Below, piece after piece: positions 21,651 to 29,684 of a stretch of DNA of 34,075 nt (positions within the stretch are counted from its first letter, which is position 1; each line of letters begins with the position of its first letter). The translations under genes and the position numbers were made by a program. Origin of the DNA: Bacteroidia bacterium (GTDB lineage: Bacteria; Bacteroidota; Bacteroidia; Flavobacteriales; Flavobacteriaceae); NCBI GenBank assembly GCA_030425715.1, contig JAUIAA010000002.1:1-34075 (forward strand), read 5' to 3'. The notes under the pieces were generated by a model. It saw only the letters and a program-made list of their open reading frames with translations. It did not search any database and had not been told where the DNA came from.

Positions 21651-23093
21651 ATGAAATATATCTCCTCTAAAATTATACTAATACTACTTGGTTTTTCAGT
21701 TGTTTCATGCTCTAGCAGTTTAAGCGAACCCGATGACCCAGGAGGTACAAATCCACCCGATAACCCAAACCCAGATATTAATTATACAGAAATTCAACCC
21801 TACCCGCAGCGGTCTGGTGATCCCAATAAAGGATATGAATATTTAATTAATGGAGATTATATGAATACAGGAATACCCTATGAAGCTTTTCTTTTGGGTT
21901 ATGGAGAAGATGAAACAAATGTATTGCAACGTGAAGGGGACAATAGTGTAATTCCCCATGATTTTACAGCTATAAACGCCGAAAATGGAGCTCGTGTGGT
22001 AGCGATGAATTGTTTGCAATGTCACTCCTCTTCTATCAATGGAGAGTTTAAAATTGGTTTGGGTAATTATGCCTTTGATTTTACTATTAATAGAGCAGAT
22101 CAAGTGCAATTGGCTAGTACTGCCATTTCCTATTTATACGGTACAGATAGTAAAGAATGGGAGGCTTTTGAACCCTTTAAAAAAAGTTTAGAAATTTTAG
22201 GACCAAGAACCATAACAGAAACAAGAGGAGTGAATCCTGCTGATAAAACCACATTTATTCTTACAGCTTATAGAGATAAAAATACTTTGGAGCAATTAGA
22301 TAATCCAGCCATTGCAATTCCCGACGAAGTAATCCCTTCTGATGTACCCGCATGGTGGCTATTAAAAAAGAAAAATGCCTTATTTTTTCATGGTATTGGA
22401 AGAAAAGATTATGCAAGAGCAATGATTACTATGGTTTTAGCTACCATTAAGGATGTGGACAAGGCCATAGAAGTGGATCAAAAATTTAAGGATATATTGG
22501 CTTATATCAAAACCATAGAACCTCCTAAATATCCTTTCGATATAAATTCGAGTTTGGCAAGTCAAGGTGAAGAAGTATTTTTGAAAAAATGTACTGGATG
22601 CCATGGAACTTATGGTAACAATCCAACCTATCCAAACAAATTAATCGCTTTAAATACGATTGGTACGGATCCTGCGCTTTCTAATTTTTATTCAGACAAT
22701 ACGCCTCAAGCCAATTATTTTAAAGATTGGTTCAATACAGGTTGGTTTGGGCAAGGTGAAAATAGTTTGGAAGTTATTGCTGATGGAGGTTATATCGCTC
22801 CTCCTTTAGATGGAATTTGGGCAACAGCTCCTTATTTTCATAATGGTTCCGTACCAACCATAGAAGATGTTTTAAATAGTAAAAACCGACCAAAATATTG
22901 GAGTAGAACCTATATTAGTACCGATTATAATACAGAAAAAGTAGGGTGGAATTACCAAAGGGTAAATTCAAAAATAGATTCGAATACGTATGATACCACT
23001 CTTAAGGGGTATGGTAATCAAGGACATTCTTTTGGAGATAGTTTAACAGATGGGGAAAGAACCGCGCTTTTAGAATATTTAAAAACACTTTAA
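21651..23093 (+). CDS. Di-haem c-type cytochrome lipoprotein (CCP/RoxA-like fold)
   Basis: Membrane-anchored electron-transfer or peroxidase-like protein, 480 aa. A lipoprotein signal ends in VVSC, followed by a Ser/Asp/Pro-rich linker (SEPDDPGGTNPPDNPNPD). Two c-type haem sites are visible: CLQCH at residues 121-125 and CTGCH at 314-318. The text IAPPLDGIWATAPYFHNGSVPTIEDVL near the C-terminus resembles di-haem cytochrome c peroxidase and RoxA-type proteins. Which of these activities applies, if any, cannot be decided from the sequence. The gene stands alone, without MauG or obvious redox partners. Its stop and that of the SDR gene share the palindrome TTAA (23090-23093). Confidence 0.85.
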   Translation: MKYISSKIILILLGFSVVSCSSSLSEPDDPGGTNPPDNPNPDINYTEIQPYPQRSGDPNKGYEYLINGDYMNTGIPYEAFLLGYGEDETNVLQREGDNSVIPHDFTAINAENGARVVAMNCLQCHSSSINGEFKIGLGNYAFDFTINRADQVQLASTAISYLYGTDSKEWEAFEPFKKSLEILGPRTITETRGVNPADKTTFILTAYRDKNTLEQLDNPAIAIPDEVIPSDVPAWWLLKKKNALFFHGIGRKDYARAMITMVLATIKDVDKAIEVDQKFKDILAYIKTIEPPKYPFDINSSLASQGEEVFLKKCTGCHGTYGNNPTYPNKLIALNTIGTDPALSNFYSDNTPQANYFKDWFNTGWFGQGENSLEVIADGGYIAPPLDGIWATAPYFHNGSVPTIEDVLNSKNRPKYWSRTYISTDYNTEKVGWNYQRVNSKIDSNTYDTTLKGYGNQGHSFGDSLTDGERTALLEYLKTL

Positions 23094-23809
23094 GATAATT
23101 TCATAATTACTTTTGCTGGCATAAGCCGCATTAAGCAAGCAATAAAAAACCAACGCTTGGTAATATATGCTTTCTTTTTTCTCTTTTTGATGGCCACAAA
23201 AATTTGCCAAGCTGCTTTGTCTAAAGATGCCATTCCAAAAGTACTGCCCAAAGCCATTTTGGTATCTACAAAACCCGGAGCTATATCTGTTACATAAATA
23301 TTTGCTTTACTTTTCTTTGCTTTCATCCATAGCGATTCTAAATAATTGTTTTGAAAAGCTTTAGAAGCAAAATAAGCGGGAACATGTCTGTTTCCTCGTA
23401 CTCCTGCAACTGATGATATCCCAACCAAATGACCAAAACCTTGTTGTTTAAAAAGCTTGTAAGCCATACCGTAAATATGGGTTGCTGCAATCACATTTGT
23501 TTCTATAGTTGGAACTTCCTTATCCCAATCTAAATTGTAATTTGGCGTTGCAATACCTGAACTATATACAATCAAGTCAATGGATTGCAGCTCTAATTGT
23601 AGCTCTTGTAAAACCTTAGAGTTTGTTTCTATTTTAGTAACATCATGTTTTTTTATGATATACTGACTTGGATTTGTAGCCCGAATTTCTTTAAGCTTTT
23701 CTTCCCTTCTTCCAGTAATGGCAACTTTATATCCATCCTTTACTAGCAATGCAGCCAAAGCTTTACCTATACCTGAAGTTGCTCCAAAAATCACAGCTTT
23801 TTTATTCAT
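23090..23809 (-). CDS. Short-chain dehydrogenase/reductase
   Basis: NAD(P)-dependent oxidoreductase of the classical SDR family, 239 aa. The cofactor motif is GATSGIGKALA with GRREEKL after the second strand, suggesting NADP preference (Arg in that position). The active site shows SSVAGVRGNRHVPAYFASK, a Ser and a YxxxK pair. IAPGFVDTKMA follows. The C-terminus ends in a basic, hydrophobic stretch (KKRKKKAYITKRWFFIACLMRLM) that may associate with the membrane. The substrate is unknown. It overlaps the cytochrome gene tail by 4 bases in the convergent direction. Confidence 0.9.
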   Translation of the reverse strand: MNKKAVIFGATSGIGKALAALLVKDGYKVAITGRREEKLKEIRATNPSQYIIKKHDVTKIETNSKVLQELQLELQSIDLIVYSSGIATPNYNLDWDKEVPTIETNVIAATHIYGMAYKLFKQQGFGHLVGISSVAGVRGNRHVPAYFASKAFQNNYLESLWMKAKKSKANIYVTDIAPGFVDTKMALGSTFGMASLDKAAWQIFVAIKKRKKKAYITKRWFFIACLMRLMPAKVIMKLS

Positions 23810-23825
23810 TTACGTCAATTTACGC

Positions 23826-23833
23826 TACATTTG
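23826..23833 (+). promoter_or_regulatory. -7 promoter element for the 62-aa membrane protein gene
   Basis: TACATTTG matches TAnnTTTG, 22 bp before the ATG at 23855. It lies in the short divergent space between this gene and the SDR gene. Confidence 0.55.
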
Positions 23834-23854
23834 CAACCATAAATATAGAACAAA

Positions 23855-24043
23855 ATGTTTAGTAAAGGACAACTTATTTTTGCTGGTGTTTTTGCAATAA
23901 TTTTTGCAATTATTATGGTTTGGAGTTATAAAAAAGATGTGAAGTTACATCAGTTTTACTACAAAAAGGTATGGGTTGTTGCTTTAGGAATCATTATTGC
24001 CATTGCTTTATTTGCAATATTAACTTTTGCCTTACATGAATAA
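23855..24043 (+). CDS. Small membrane protein, two transmembrane helices
   Basis: 62-aa protein with two hydrophobic segments (residues about 6-24 and 39-59) joined by a basic loop, YKKDVKLHQFYYKKV. The loop is probably cytoplasmic, which puts both ends outside. A good -7 element and a clean start support that it is a real gene. I do not recognise a family name with confidence; proteins of this size and layout are common in Flavobacteriia. It is convergent with the U32 gene. Confidence 0.75.
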   Translation: MFSKGQLIFAGVFAIIFAIIMVWSYKKDVKLHQFYYKKVWVVALGIIIAIALFAILTFALHE

Positions 24044-24090
24044 TGCCTAACCAATTTTAGAATCAATCTTTTTTGTTTTATTTTTTAAAT

Positions 24091-25359
24091 TTAGGCATCG
24101 ATTACTGCCTTTTCCTCCAAAACAATTTTATATAATTTATCGCTTGGGCGGATTCTAAATTCTAATGGAATGGTTATTTGATCTCCTCTTTGGGCCTGGG
24201 TTCCTTTTTCATCATTTACATACATCTCTTTTACCTCCATTTCTTGCGCTCCTGTTGTTGGGCCTGTAATCAAAATGGTATCTCCAACTTTAAGATCAAA
24301 AGCCTCTAATTTAAATTCGCCAATACTCGATTTAGGGAAGTAATGCATGCCTTTACCGATATAAACCTTTTTTTGCGAAGCTTGAGAACCTGGTCCGTTA
24401 CTCCACTCTCCCAATTTTTGTCCTAAATAGTATCCATTCCAAAAACCTCTATTGTAAACCTTTTCCAATTCTTGCATCCAACCGATTACTTTGTCTTTAT
24501 TATAAGTGCCATTATCAATGCTATCAATTGCATTGCGATATGCTTTTATCACTCTCGCAACATATTCTGGTGCACGACCTCTACCTTCAATTTTAAGTAC
24601 TTTTATTTTTGCATCGGCAACTTGATCTAAAATATCTATGGTACATAAATCTTTAGGCGACATGATATATTCGTTATCAATTTCCATTTCAAAACCAGAT
24701 TCCTGATCGATAACGGTATATTTTTTTCTACAGTTTTGCTTACATGCTCCTCGATTTGCGGAAGAGTTATGCGAATGTAAACTCAAATAACACTTACCCG
24801 AGACTGCCATACACAATGCTCCGTGTCCAAATATTTCCACTTCAACCAATTTCCCTGAAGGCCCTTTGATTTGCTCCTTTTCTACTTGTTCAGTAATCTT
24901 TTTAATTTGGCGTAAACTCAATTCTCTACTCAACACAACTGTATCGGCAAACATGGCATAAAACTTCAAAGTTTCAATATTGGTAATATTGATTTGGGTT
25001 GAGATATGCACTTCCATATCCGCTTGACGAGCCATAGCAATAACTGCTTGGTCCATAGCAATAACTGCCGAAATATCAGCTTCTTTGGCTTTGGTAATTA
25101 AGGTTTTTACAATGCTTAAATCATGGTCGTAAATAATGGTATTTAAAGTAAGATAGGTTCTTACATTTTTGGCTTTACATCGATCCGAAATTTCTTGTAA
25201 ATCCTCTAAAGTGAAATTAATAGATGCTCTCGCTCTCATGTTTAACTGCTCTACACCAAAATAAACAGAATCTGCACCATTATCTAAAGCTGCTTGCAAG
25301 GATTCAAAATTACCTGCAGGTGCCATTAATTCTATACTATTTTTATTATCCAATACCAT
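24091..25359 (-). CDS. Peptidase U32 family protein, TrhP/YegQ-like
   Basis: Protein of 422 aa. Although named peptidases, the YegQ/TrhP branch of U32 is known to take part in 5-hydroxyuridine formation at tRNA position 34, using prephenate, and this is the likeliest role. Visible are the N-terminal ELMAPAGNFESLQAALDNGADSVYFG, the U32 signature EIFGHGALCMAVSGKCYLS, and a cysteine cluster in NRGACKQNCRKKY, which with the preceding Cys may bind an iron-sulphur cluster. The C-terminal beta-barrel extension is present (VGDTILITGPTTGAQEM). A -7 element at 25395-25402 (TAATTTTG on the minus strand) precedes it. Confidence 0.88.
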   Translation of the reverse strand: MVLDNKNSIELMAPAGNFESLQAALDNGADSVYFGVEQLNMRARASINFTLEDLQEISDRCKAKNVRTYLTLNTIIYDHDLSIVKTLITKAKEADISAVIAMDQAVIAMARQADMEVHISTQINITNIETLKFYAMFADTVVLSRELSLRQIKKITEQVEKEQIKGPSGKLVEVEIFGHGALCMAVSGKCYLSLHSHNSSANRGACKQNCRKKYTVIDQESGFEMEIDNEYIMSPKDLCTIDILDQVADAKIKVLKIEGRGRAPEYVARVIKAYRNAIDSIDNGTYNKDKVIGWMQELEKVYNRGFWNGYYLGQKLGEWSNGPGSQASQKKVYIGKGMHYFPKSSIGEFKLEAFDLKVGDTILITGPTTGAQEMEVKEMYVNDEKGTQAQRGDQITIPLEFRIRPSDKLYKIVLEEKAVIDA

Positions 25360-25394
25360 AATCCTAAATTTAAATCTTCTGTTTTTCGAGTTTG

Positions 25395-25402
25395 CAAAAT
25401 TA
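25395..25402 (-). promoter_or_regulatory. -7 promoter element for the U32 gene
   Basis: TAATTTTG on the minus strand matches TAnnTTTG, with a predicted leader of about 30 nt to the ATG at 25359. Confidence 0.5.
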
Positions 25403-25563
25403 CGATATATTATTCAATTAAACTTAGACTGTTAAAATTTAACTGTTTGAAACTTTATTTGAAATAAATTAAACAAACTGTTGTAAAATTTAAACTGCAC
25501 CGCATTTATACTTTTAAAATTTATCATCTTTGCAGCATAAAAATACTATTAAATAAATTGAAC

Positions 25564-26553
25564 ATGAAATTAGCTGTAGTTGGTGCAACAGGAATGGTTG
25601 GCACAGTGATGCTAGAAGTTTTAGCAGAAAGAAATTTTCCATTTACAGAATTGCTATTGGTTGCCTCAGAAAAATCTGTAGGAAAAACATTAGCTTTTAA
25701 AGGTAAAGATTATACTATTATAGGCTTACAGGATGCGGTAAATCAAAAACCAGATATTGCCTTATTTTCTGCAGGAGGTACAACCTCGTTAGAATGGGCT
25801 CCAAAATTTGCAGAAGTTGGGACAACTGTTGTAGATAATTCTTCCGCTTGGCGAATGGACGCTACAAAAAAGTTAGTGGTTCCAGAAATCAATGCAGATA
25901 GTTTGACTAAAGAAGACAAGATTATTGCCAATCCGAATTGTTCTACCATTCAAATGGTAGTTGCTTTGGCTCCATTACATAAAAAATACCAAATAAAAAG
26001 ATTGGTAATTTCCACTTATCAATCTATAACTGGAACAGGTGTTAAAGCTGTTGAACAATTAGAAAACGAATATAGCAATGTACAAGGAGAAATGGCATAC
26101 CCTTATCCTATACACAGAAATGCCATACCACACTGTGATGTTTTTGAAGAAAATGGCTATACCAAAGAAGAAATGAAATTGGTTAGAGAAACACAAAAAA
26201 TATTAAATGATAATACAATTGCAGTAACTGCAACAGCGGTAAGAATTCCTGTAGTTGGAGGCCATTCGGAAAGTGTGAATATAGAGTTTGAAAACCATTT
26301 TGAAGTTGCTGATATTAGAAAAGAACTTCACGATACTCCAGGGGTTACGGTACAAGACAATTTAGATACCAACACTTATCCCATGCCAATTTATGCCCAA
26401 GGGAAAAACGATGTGTTTGTAGGCAGGATAAGAAGAGATGAATCACAACCAAATACTTTAAATATGTGGGTGGTTAGTGATAATTTACGAAAAGGTGCTG
26501 CAACCAATACTATTCAAATTGCAGAATATCTATTGCAAAATAAATTGGTGTAA
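25564..26553 (+). CDS. asd: Aspartate-semialdehyde dehydrogenase
   Basis: NADPH-dependent reduction of aspartyl phosphate to aspartate semialdehyde, the branch point to lysine/diaminopimelate, threonine and methionine. It is 329 aa from the ATG at 25564; an in-frame TTG two codons upstream is less likely. The Rossmann motif is VVGATGMVGTVML. The catalytic Cys126 is in NPNCSTIQMV, and the active-site His is in RIPVVGGHSESV. Other text includes SAGGTTS and STYQSITGTGVKAVEQL. A near-consensus -7 element, CATCTTTG, lies at 25525-25532. A strong terminator follows. Confidence 0.96.
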   Translation: MKLAVVGATGMVGTVMLEVLAERNFPFTELLLVASEKSVGKTLAFKGKDYTIIGLQDAVNQKPDIALFSAGGTTSLEWAPKFAEVGTTVVDNSSAWRMDATKKLVVPEINADSLTKEDKIIANPNCSTIQMVVALAPLHKKYQIKRLVISTYQSITGTGVKAVEQLENEYSNVQGEMAYPYPIHRNAIPHCDVFEENGYTKEEMKLVRETQKILNDNTIAVTATAVRIPVVGGHSESVNIEFENHFEVADIRKELHDTPGVTVQDNLDTNTYPMPIYAQGKNDVFVGRIRRDESQPNTLNMWVVSDNLRKGAATNTIQIAEYLLQNKLV

Positions 26554-26585
26554 TTTATTTTAAAATTTAAACTAGTACATAAGTT

Positions 26586-26614
26586 AAACGCCGTTCATTG
26601 AACGGCGTTTTTTT
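26586..26614 (+). terminator. Intrinsic terminator after asd
   Basis: Perfect 11-bp GC-rich stem AAACGCCGTTC (26586-26596) and GAACGGCGTTT (26600-26610) with a 3-nt loop and a T-run to 26614. It lies directly at the end of the convergent thioredoxin gene and may also slow transcription from that side. Confidence 0.92.
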
Positions 26615-26615
26615 A

Positions 26616-26975
26616 TTATTTTTCTACTTTTAGCACCTCTTTAATTATTTCTTCTAAATTGTGTTTTGGTAAAGCCCCTTGCGCCATTTGCGGTTGACCT
26701 TCTGTTGTGCAAAACAACATAGAAGGAATACTTTTAATAGCAAACGCTGCTGATAGTTCTTGTTCGGCTTCTGTATCTACCTTATAGATATTTATTTTTC
26801 CTTTATATTCTTCAGATAATTCTTCTAAAATTGGAGCAACCATTTTACATGGTCCACACCAATCTGCATAAAAATCTATTATACAAGGTAAATCTCCTTC
26901 AAATTTCCATTCTTTATTTTCTTCGTAATTAAATACTTTTTTCAAAAACGAATCTTTGGTTAACATTTCTGTCAT
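26616..26975 (-). CDS. Thioredoxin
   Basis: Small thiol-disulphide oxidoreductase, 119 aa, with no signal peptide, so cytoplasmic. The active site is WCGPCK with Cys40 and Cys43, preceded by CIIDFYAD. The cis-proline appears in AIKSIPSMLF. The N-terminus carries about 20 residues more than E. coli TrxA (KDSFLKKVFNYEENKEWKFEGDLP), as in many Flavobacteriia. An internal Met4 could also serve as start. It may act as the general thioredoxin, but other thioredoxins probably exist in the genome, so no symbol is given. Confidence 0.92.
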   Translation of the reverse strand: MTEMLTKDSFLKKVFNYEENKEWKFEGDLPCIIDFYADWCGPCKMVAPILEELSEEYKGKINIYKVDTEAEQELSAAFAIKSIPSMLFCTTEGQPQMAQGALPKHNLEEIIKEVLKVEK

Positions 26976-27220
26976 AATTCAATTTTAATTTATCAATTGT
27001 TTTTCAAATAATTAGCAATATATATGCCATGAATAAAACTTAGACAGACTGGCAGACTCAAATTACTCATTATGTGTTTTTATTACTATATTTTGTTAGA
27101 TTATGTGGAAAAATACGTCTATTTAACAAAATAAACTAAAAACTATACTGCTTTTACACAGGCATTGAATTTCTTATGAATCGTATATAAAAGCAATAAA
27201 TTATTCCATTAACTAAAACT
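26976..27220. other. Gene-free spacer between thioredoxin and phosphate transporter genes
   Basis: About 245 bp of AT-rich sequence before the terminator at 27221. I see no reading frame with protein character, no tRNA, and no perfect TAnnTTTG element on either strand. The only local oddity is a short direct repeat, CAGACT-gg-CAGACT, at 27045-27058. The thioredoxin promoter must lie here. Confidence 0.6.
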
Positions 27221-27258
27221 AAAAATCCTGTAAAATAATTTCTACAGGATTTTTTTTT
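27221..27258. terminator. Terminator after the PiT transporter gene
   Basis: AAAAATCCTGTA (27221-27232) and TACAGGATTTTT (27243-27254) with a T-run on the plus strand and an A-run on the left. It works in both directions; the gene it serves is the minus-strand transporter ending at 27277. Confidence 0.85.
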
Positions 27259-27276
27259 ATAAAGATTGAAAGGTTA

Positions 27277-29541
27277 TTACAATTTTATATTGGCTTTTTT
27301 CATACTTATGTGAAACTCTTGGTACAACTCTAAAAGATTCATAATAGCAGAAATTAAATCTTTAGTTTCTAGTAAATTACCAAAATATAAGGTAGAGTTC
27401 TTTGCACTGGTTTCTGTAGTTCTAATTCTAGAAATTTGTTTTTCAATAGAATCAGATACATGGTTGAACAGTTCTTGTTTTTCGGATAAAATCTTTCCTA
27501 GATTTCCAAAATTTCTTTCTTCAAAATCCTTTTCAATTACTGTTAGTAGCTTATCTAACTCAACATCAATCGTTTTTAAATCCTTAATCTGACCCTTTTT
27601 TAAGTTTTTATGATTGTTATTTACATGTTTATAACTTGCTTTAGAGATATAACTAATAGACTGTGATATATCTTGTAAATAACCTAAGACCAATATATAA
27701 AATCTACTAGCTTCTACAGATGTATCATCTAATGATTTGATAAAGTAAAAAGCTTCATCTTTTAAATTATTAACCTCATCATTTAGTTTATTTACGTGTT
27801 TTTCATTCTTTTTCAATTTATTTAAATCGTGTGTAGATAAATCATTTACCACACTTGAATACAACTTATTTACACGTCTAATTACTTCAGAAATATGGTC
27901 CGATGTTTCCTCTATAACTCCATTGATGGTTATCAAATCTGCTCTTTCTATAAATCTTTGTTTTTGCTCTTCTTTTGCCTTTTTTGAATGGTTGATAGAA
28001 CTTCTCATCATTAAAAATAGAACTGCTAAAAGTAAAATTGCCACCATTACAATTCCGCCAAGGCTAATTAAATAGGCAGCAATTGCTGCTGCGGTAAATG
28101 CTACAAAGGCTGTAACAAACCAACCTCCTATTACATTAATTACACCCGCTACCCTGTAAACTGCACTTTCTCTACCCCAAGCTCGATCTGCCAATGAAGT
28201 ACCCATGGCCACCATAAAAGTTACATAGGTGGTAGACAATGGTAATTTTAATGAGGTACCTATTGAAATTAGAATACCGGCTACAATTAGATTAACGGAT
28301 GCCCTTATCATATCAAATGCTGGCATTTCAAAAGCTTTATTTTTAGGCAGCTTTACTACAGGTTTTTGAAATTTTGAATCAATAAATTGTATGGTACTTT
28401 TTGGCAACAATTGGTTAAATCCATAATTAATTCCCATTGCTGCTCTTACCACTACTCTAGAAACATTATTAGGTTGAAATTTTTCATGCCCATCTCCTTG
28501 ACGGGATAAATTAATTCCTGTTTCAATAACAGTTCTTGCTTTTTTTGAAAACCACAAGGTAACTACCATTATTCCCCCAGCTATTAACAATAAAATAGTG
28601 TTAGATGGTACTTTTTCTCCTAAAACACCCATTGAAAATTCATTGGCAGCTAAACCTGAGGCCTGCCATGCTTCATAAGAATTCCATGCCGCAATAGGTA
28701 CACCAATAAAGTTTACCAAATCATTCCCTGAAAAGGCCATGGCTAAAGAGAATGTTCCAATTCCAATAATTATTTTTAAAATATTCCATTTGAATACTTT
28801 GATAAACAATTGCGAAATGAATGTCCAAATTACAAAACTAACCGCAACAATTTCTAAAACTCTTCCTTCAATTAAATGCTGAATATCTTTGTAAAATGGC
28901 GTTCCTTTTAAACCTTTAATAAATATAAAATAGGTAATTGCTGTAATAGCAAAGCCCCCAAATAATGCACTGATATAACTTGGTCTTTGTTCAATATCGA
29001 AGGAATAAATCAACCTAGAAAAATATTGTACGATTGCGCCTACCGAAAATGCCACGACTACCGAAAGTAGAATACCAAATATAATTTGCATGGCTTTTTC
29101 TGAATTGATATACGTCCAAATATCAGAAACCGTTTGACCATCTGTAGCCGAAATTTTTATCAAAGCCATGGCCACCGCTGCTCCTAAAAGTTCAAATACT
29201 ATAGAAACTGTTGTAGAAGTAGGCATTCCTAAACTATTGAATACATCTAACAGCAGTATATCTGTAATCATTACTGCCATAAAAATGTACATTATTTCGT
29301 TAAAGAAAAATTCATCCGGAACAAAAATCCCTTTACGTGCCACCTCCATCATACCGCTTGAAGTAATCGCTCCAAAGGCCACCCCAATACTGGCAATAAT
29401 CATAATTTTCTTAATAGAAATCGCTTTTGAACCTATTGCAGAATTCAAAAAATTTACTGCATCATTGCTAACCCCAACAACTAAGTCAATTATTGCTAAA
29501 ACAGTTAATGCAACAAGCATTAAAATATATGGGTCTCCCAT
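27277..29541 (-). CDS. PiT-family inorganic phosphate transporter with PhoU-like C-terminal domain
   Basis: Low-affinity, ion-coupled phosphate permease of the inner membrane, 754 aa. The two PiT signatures are visible as inverted repeats: VVGVSNDAVNFLNSAIGSKA with GMPTSTTVSIVFELLGAAV in the first half, and FSGNDLVNFIGVPIAAW with KLPLSTTYVTFMVAMGTSLADRAWG in the second. About 10-12 membrane segments end near residue 525. The last 220 residues are soluble, helical and charged, and resemble the DUF47/PhoU-like domain that many bacteria encode as a separate regulator beside the transporter. Fused versions occur in Bacteroidota. The -7 element TATTTTTG (minus strand) lies at 29566-29573. No sRNA-type regulator box is seen upstream. 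Confidence 0.93.
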   Translation of the reverse strand: MGDPYILMLVALTVLAIIDLVVGVSNDAVNFLNSAIGSKAISIKKIMIIASIGVAFGAITSSGMMEVARKGIFVPDEFFFNEIMYIFMAVMITDILLLDVFNSLGMPTSTTVSIVFELLGAAVAMALIKISATDGQTVSDIWTYINSEKAMQIIFGILLSVVVAFSVGAIVQYFSRLIYSFDIEQRPSYISALFGGFAITAITYFIFIKGLKGTPFYKDIQHLIEGRVLEIVAVSFVIWTFISQLFIKVFKWNILKIIIGIGTFSLAMAFSGNDLVNFIGVPIAAWNSYEAWQASGLAANEFSMGVLGEKVPSNTILLLIAGGIMVVTLWFSKKARTVIETGINLSRQGDGHEKFQPNNVSRVVVRAAMGINYGFNQLLPKSTIQFIDSKFQKPVVKLPKNKAFEMPAFDMIRASVNLIVAGILISIGTSLKLPLSTTYVTFMVAMGTSLADRAWGRESAVYRVAGVINVIGGWFVTAFVAFTAAAIAAYLISLGGIVMVAILLLAVLFLMMRSSINHSKKAKEEQKQRFIERADLITINGVIEETSDHISEVIRRVNKLYSSVVNDLSTHDLNKLKKNEKHVNKLNDEVNNLKDEAFYFIKSLDDTSVEASRFYILVLGYLQDISQSISYISKASYKHVNNNHKNLKKGQIKDLKTIDVELDKLLTVIEKDFEERNFGNLGKILSEKQELFNHVSDSIEKQISRIRTTETSAKNSTLYFGNLLETKDLISAIMNLLELYQEFHISMKKANIKL

Positions 29542-29565
29542 TAATTTCTGATTTTAAATGTTTTG

Positions 29566-29573
29566 CAAAAATA
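29566..29573 (-). promoter_or_regulatory. -7 promoter element for the PiT gene
   Basis: TATTTTTG on the minus strand matches TAnnTTTG, 25 bp upstream of the ATG at 29541, giving a leader of about 20 nt. Confidence 0.55.
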
Positions 29574-29663
29574 TACCAACAAAAAATATCGTATGTTACC
29601 AAATTGTTAACATTCAATAATGTTTGAAAGCCAAAACAATCAAAATACTTACCAATTTTATAG

Positions 29664-29671
29664 TACATTTG
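29664..29671 (+). promoter_or_regulatory. -7 promoter element for the YyaL-like gene
   Basis: TACATTTG matches TAnnTTTG. The transcript start it predicts (near 29677) leaves only about 8 nt before the ATG at 29685, so the mRNA would be almost leaderless if that start is right. Confidence 0.5.
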
Positions 29672-29684
29672 GTAAAAAAATAAT

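Noticed and set aside
21951..21957. ATTCCCC in the cytochrome gene as another pairing site for the sRNA loop
   Set aside because: It lies deep inside the coding region and is only seven bases, so chance explains it.
24043..24098. Inverted repeat ATGCCTAA/TTAGGCAT between the small membrane gene and the U32 gene
   Set aside because: The loop is 40 nt and the arms are only 8 bp, with no T-run after the second arm, so it is not a convincing terminator.
27045..27058. Direct repeat CAGACT-gg-CAGACT upstream of the thioredoxin gene
   Set aside because: Too short and isolated; no promoter element with a fitting distance was found.
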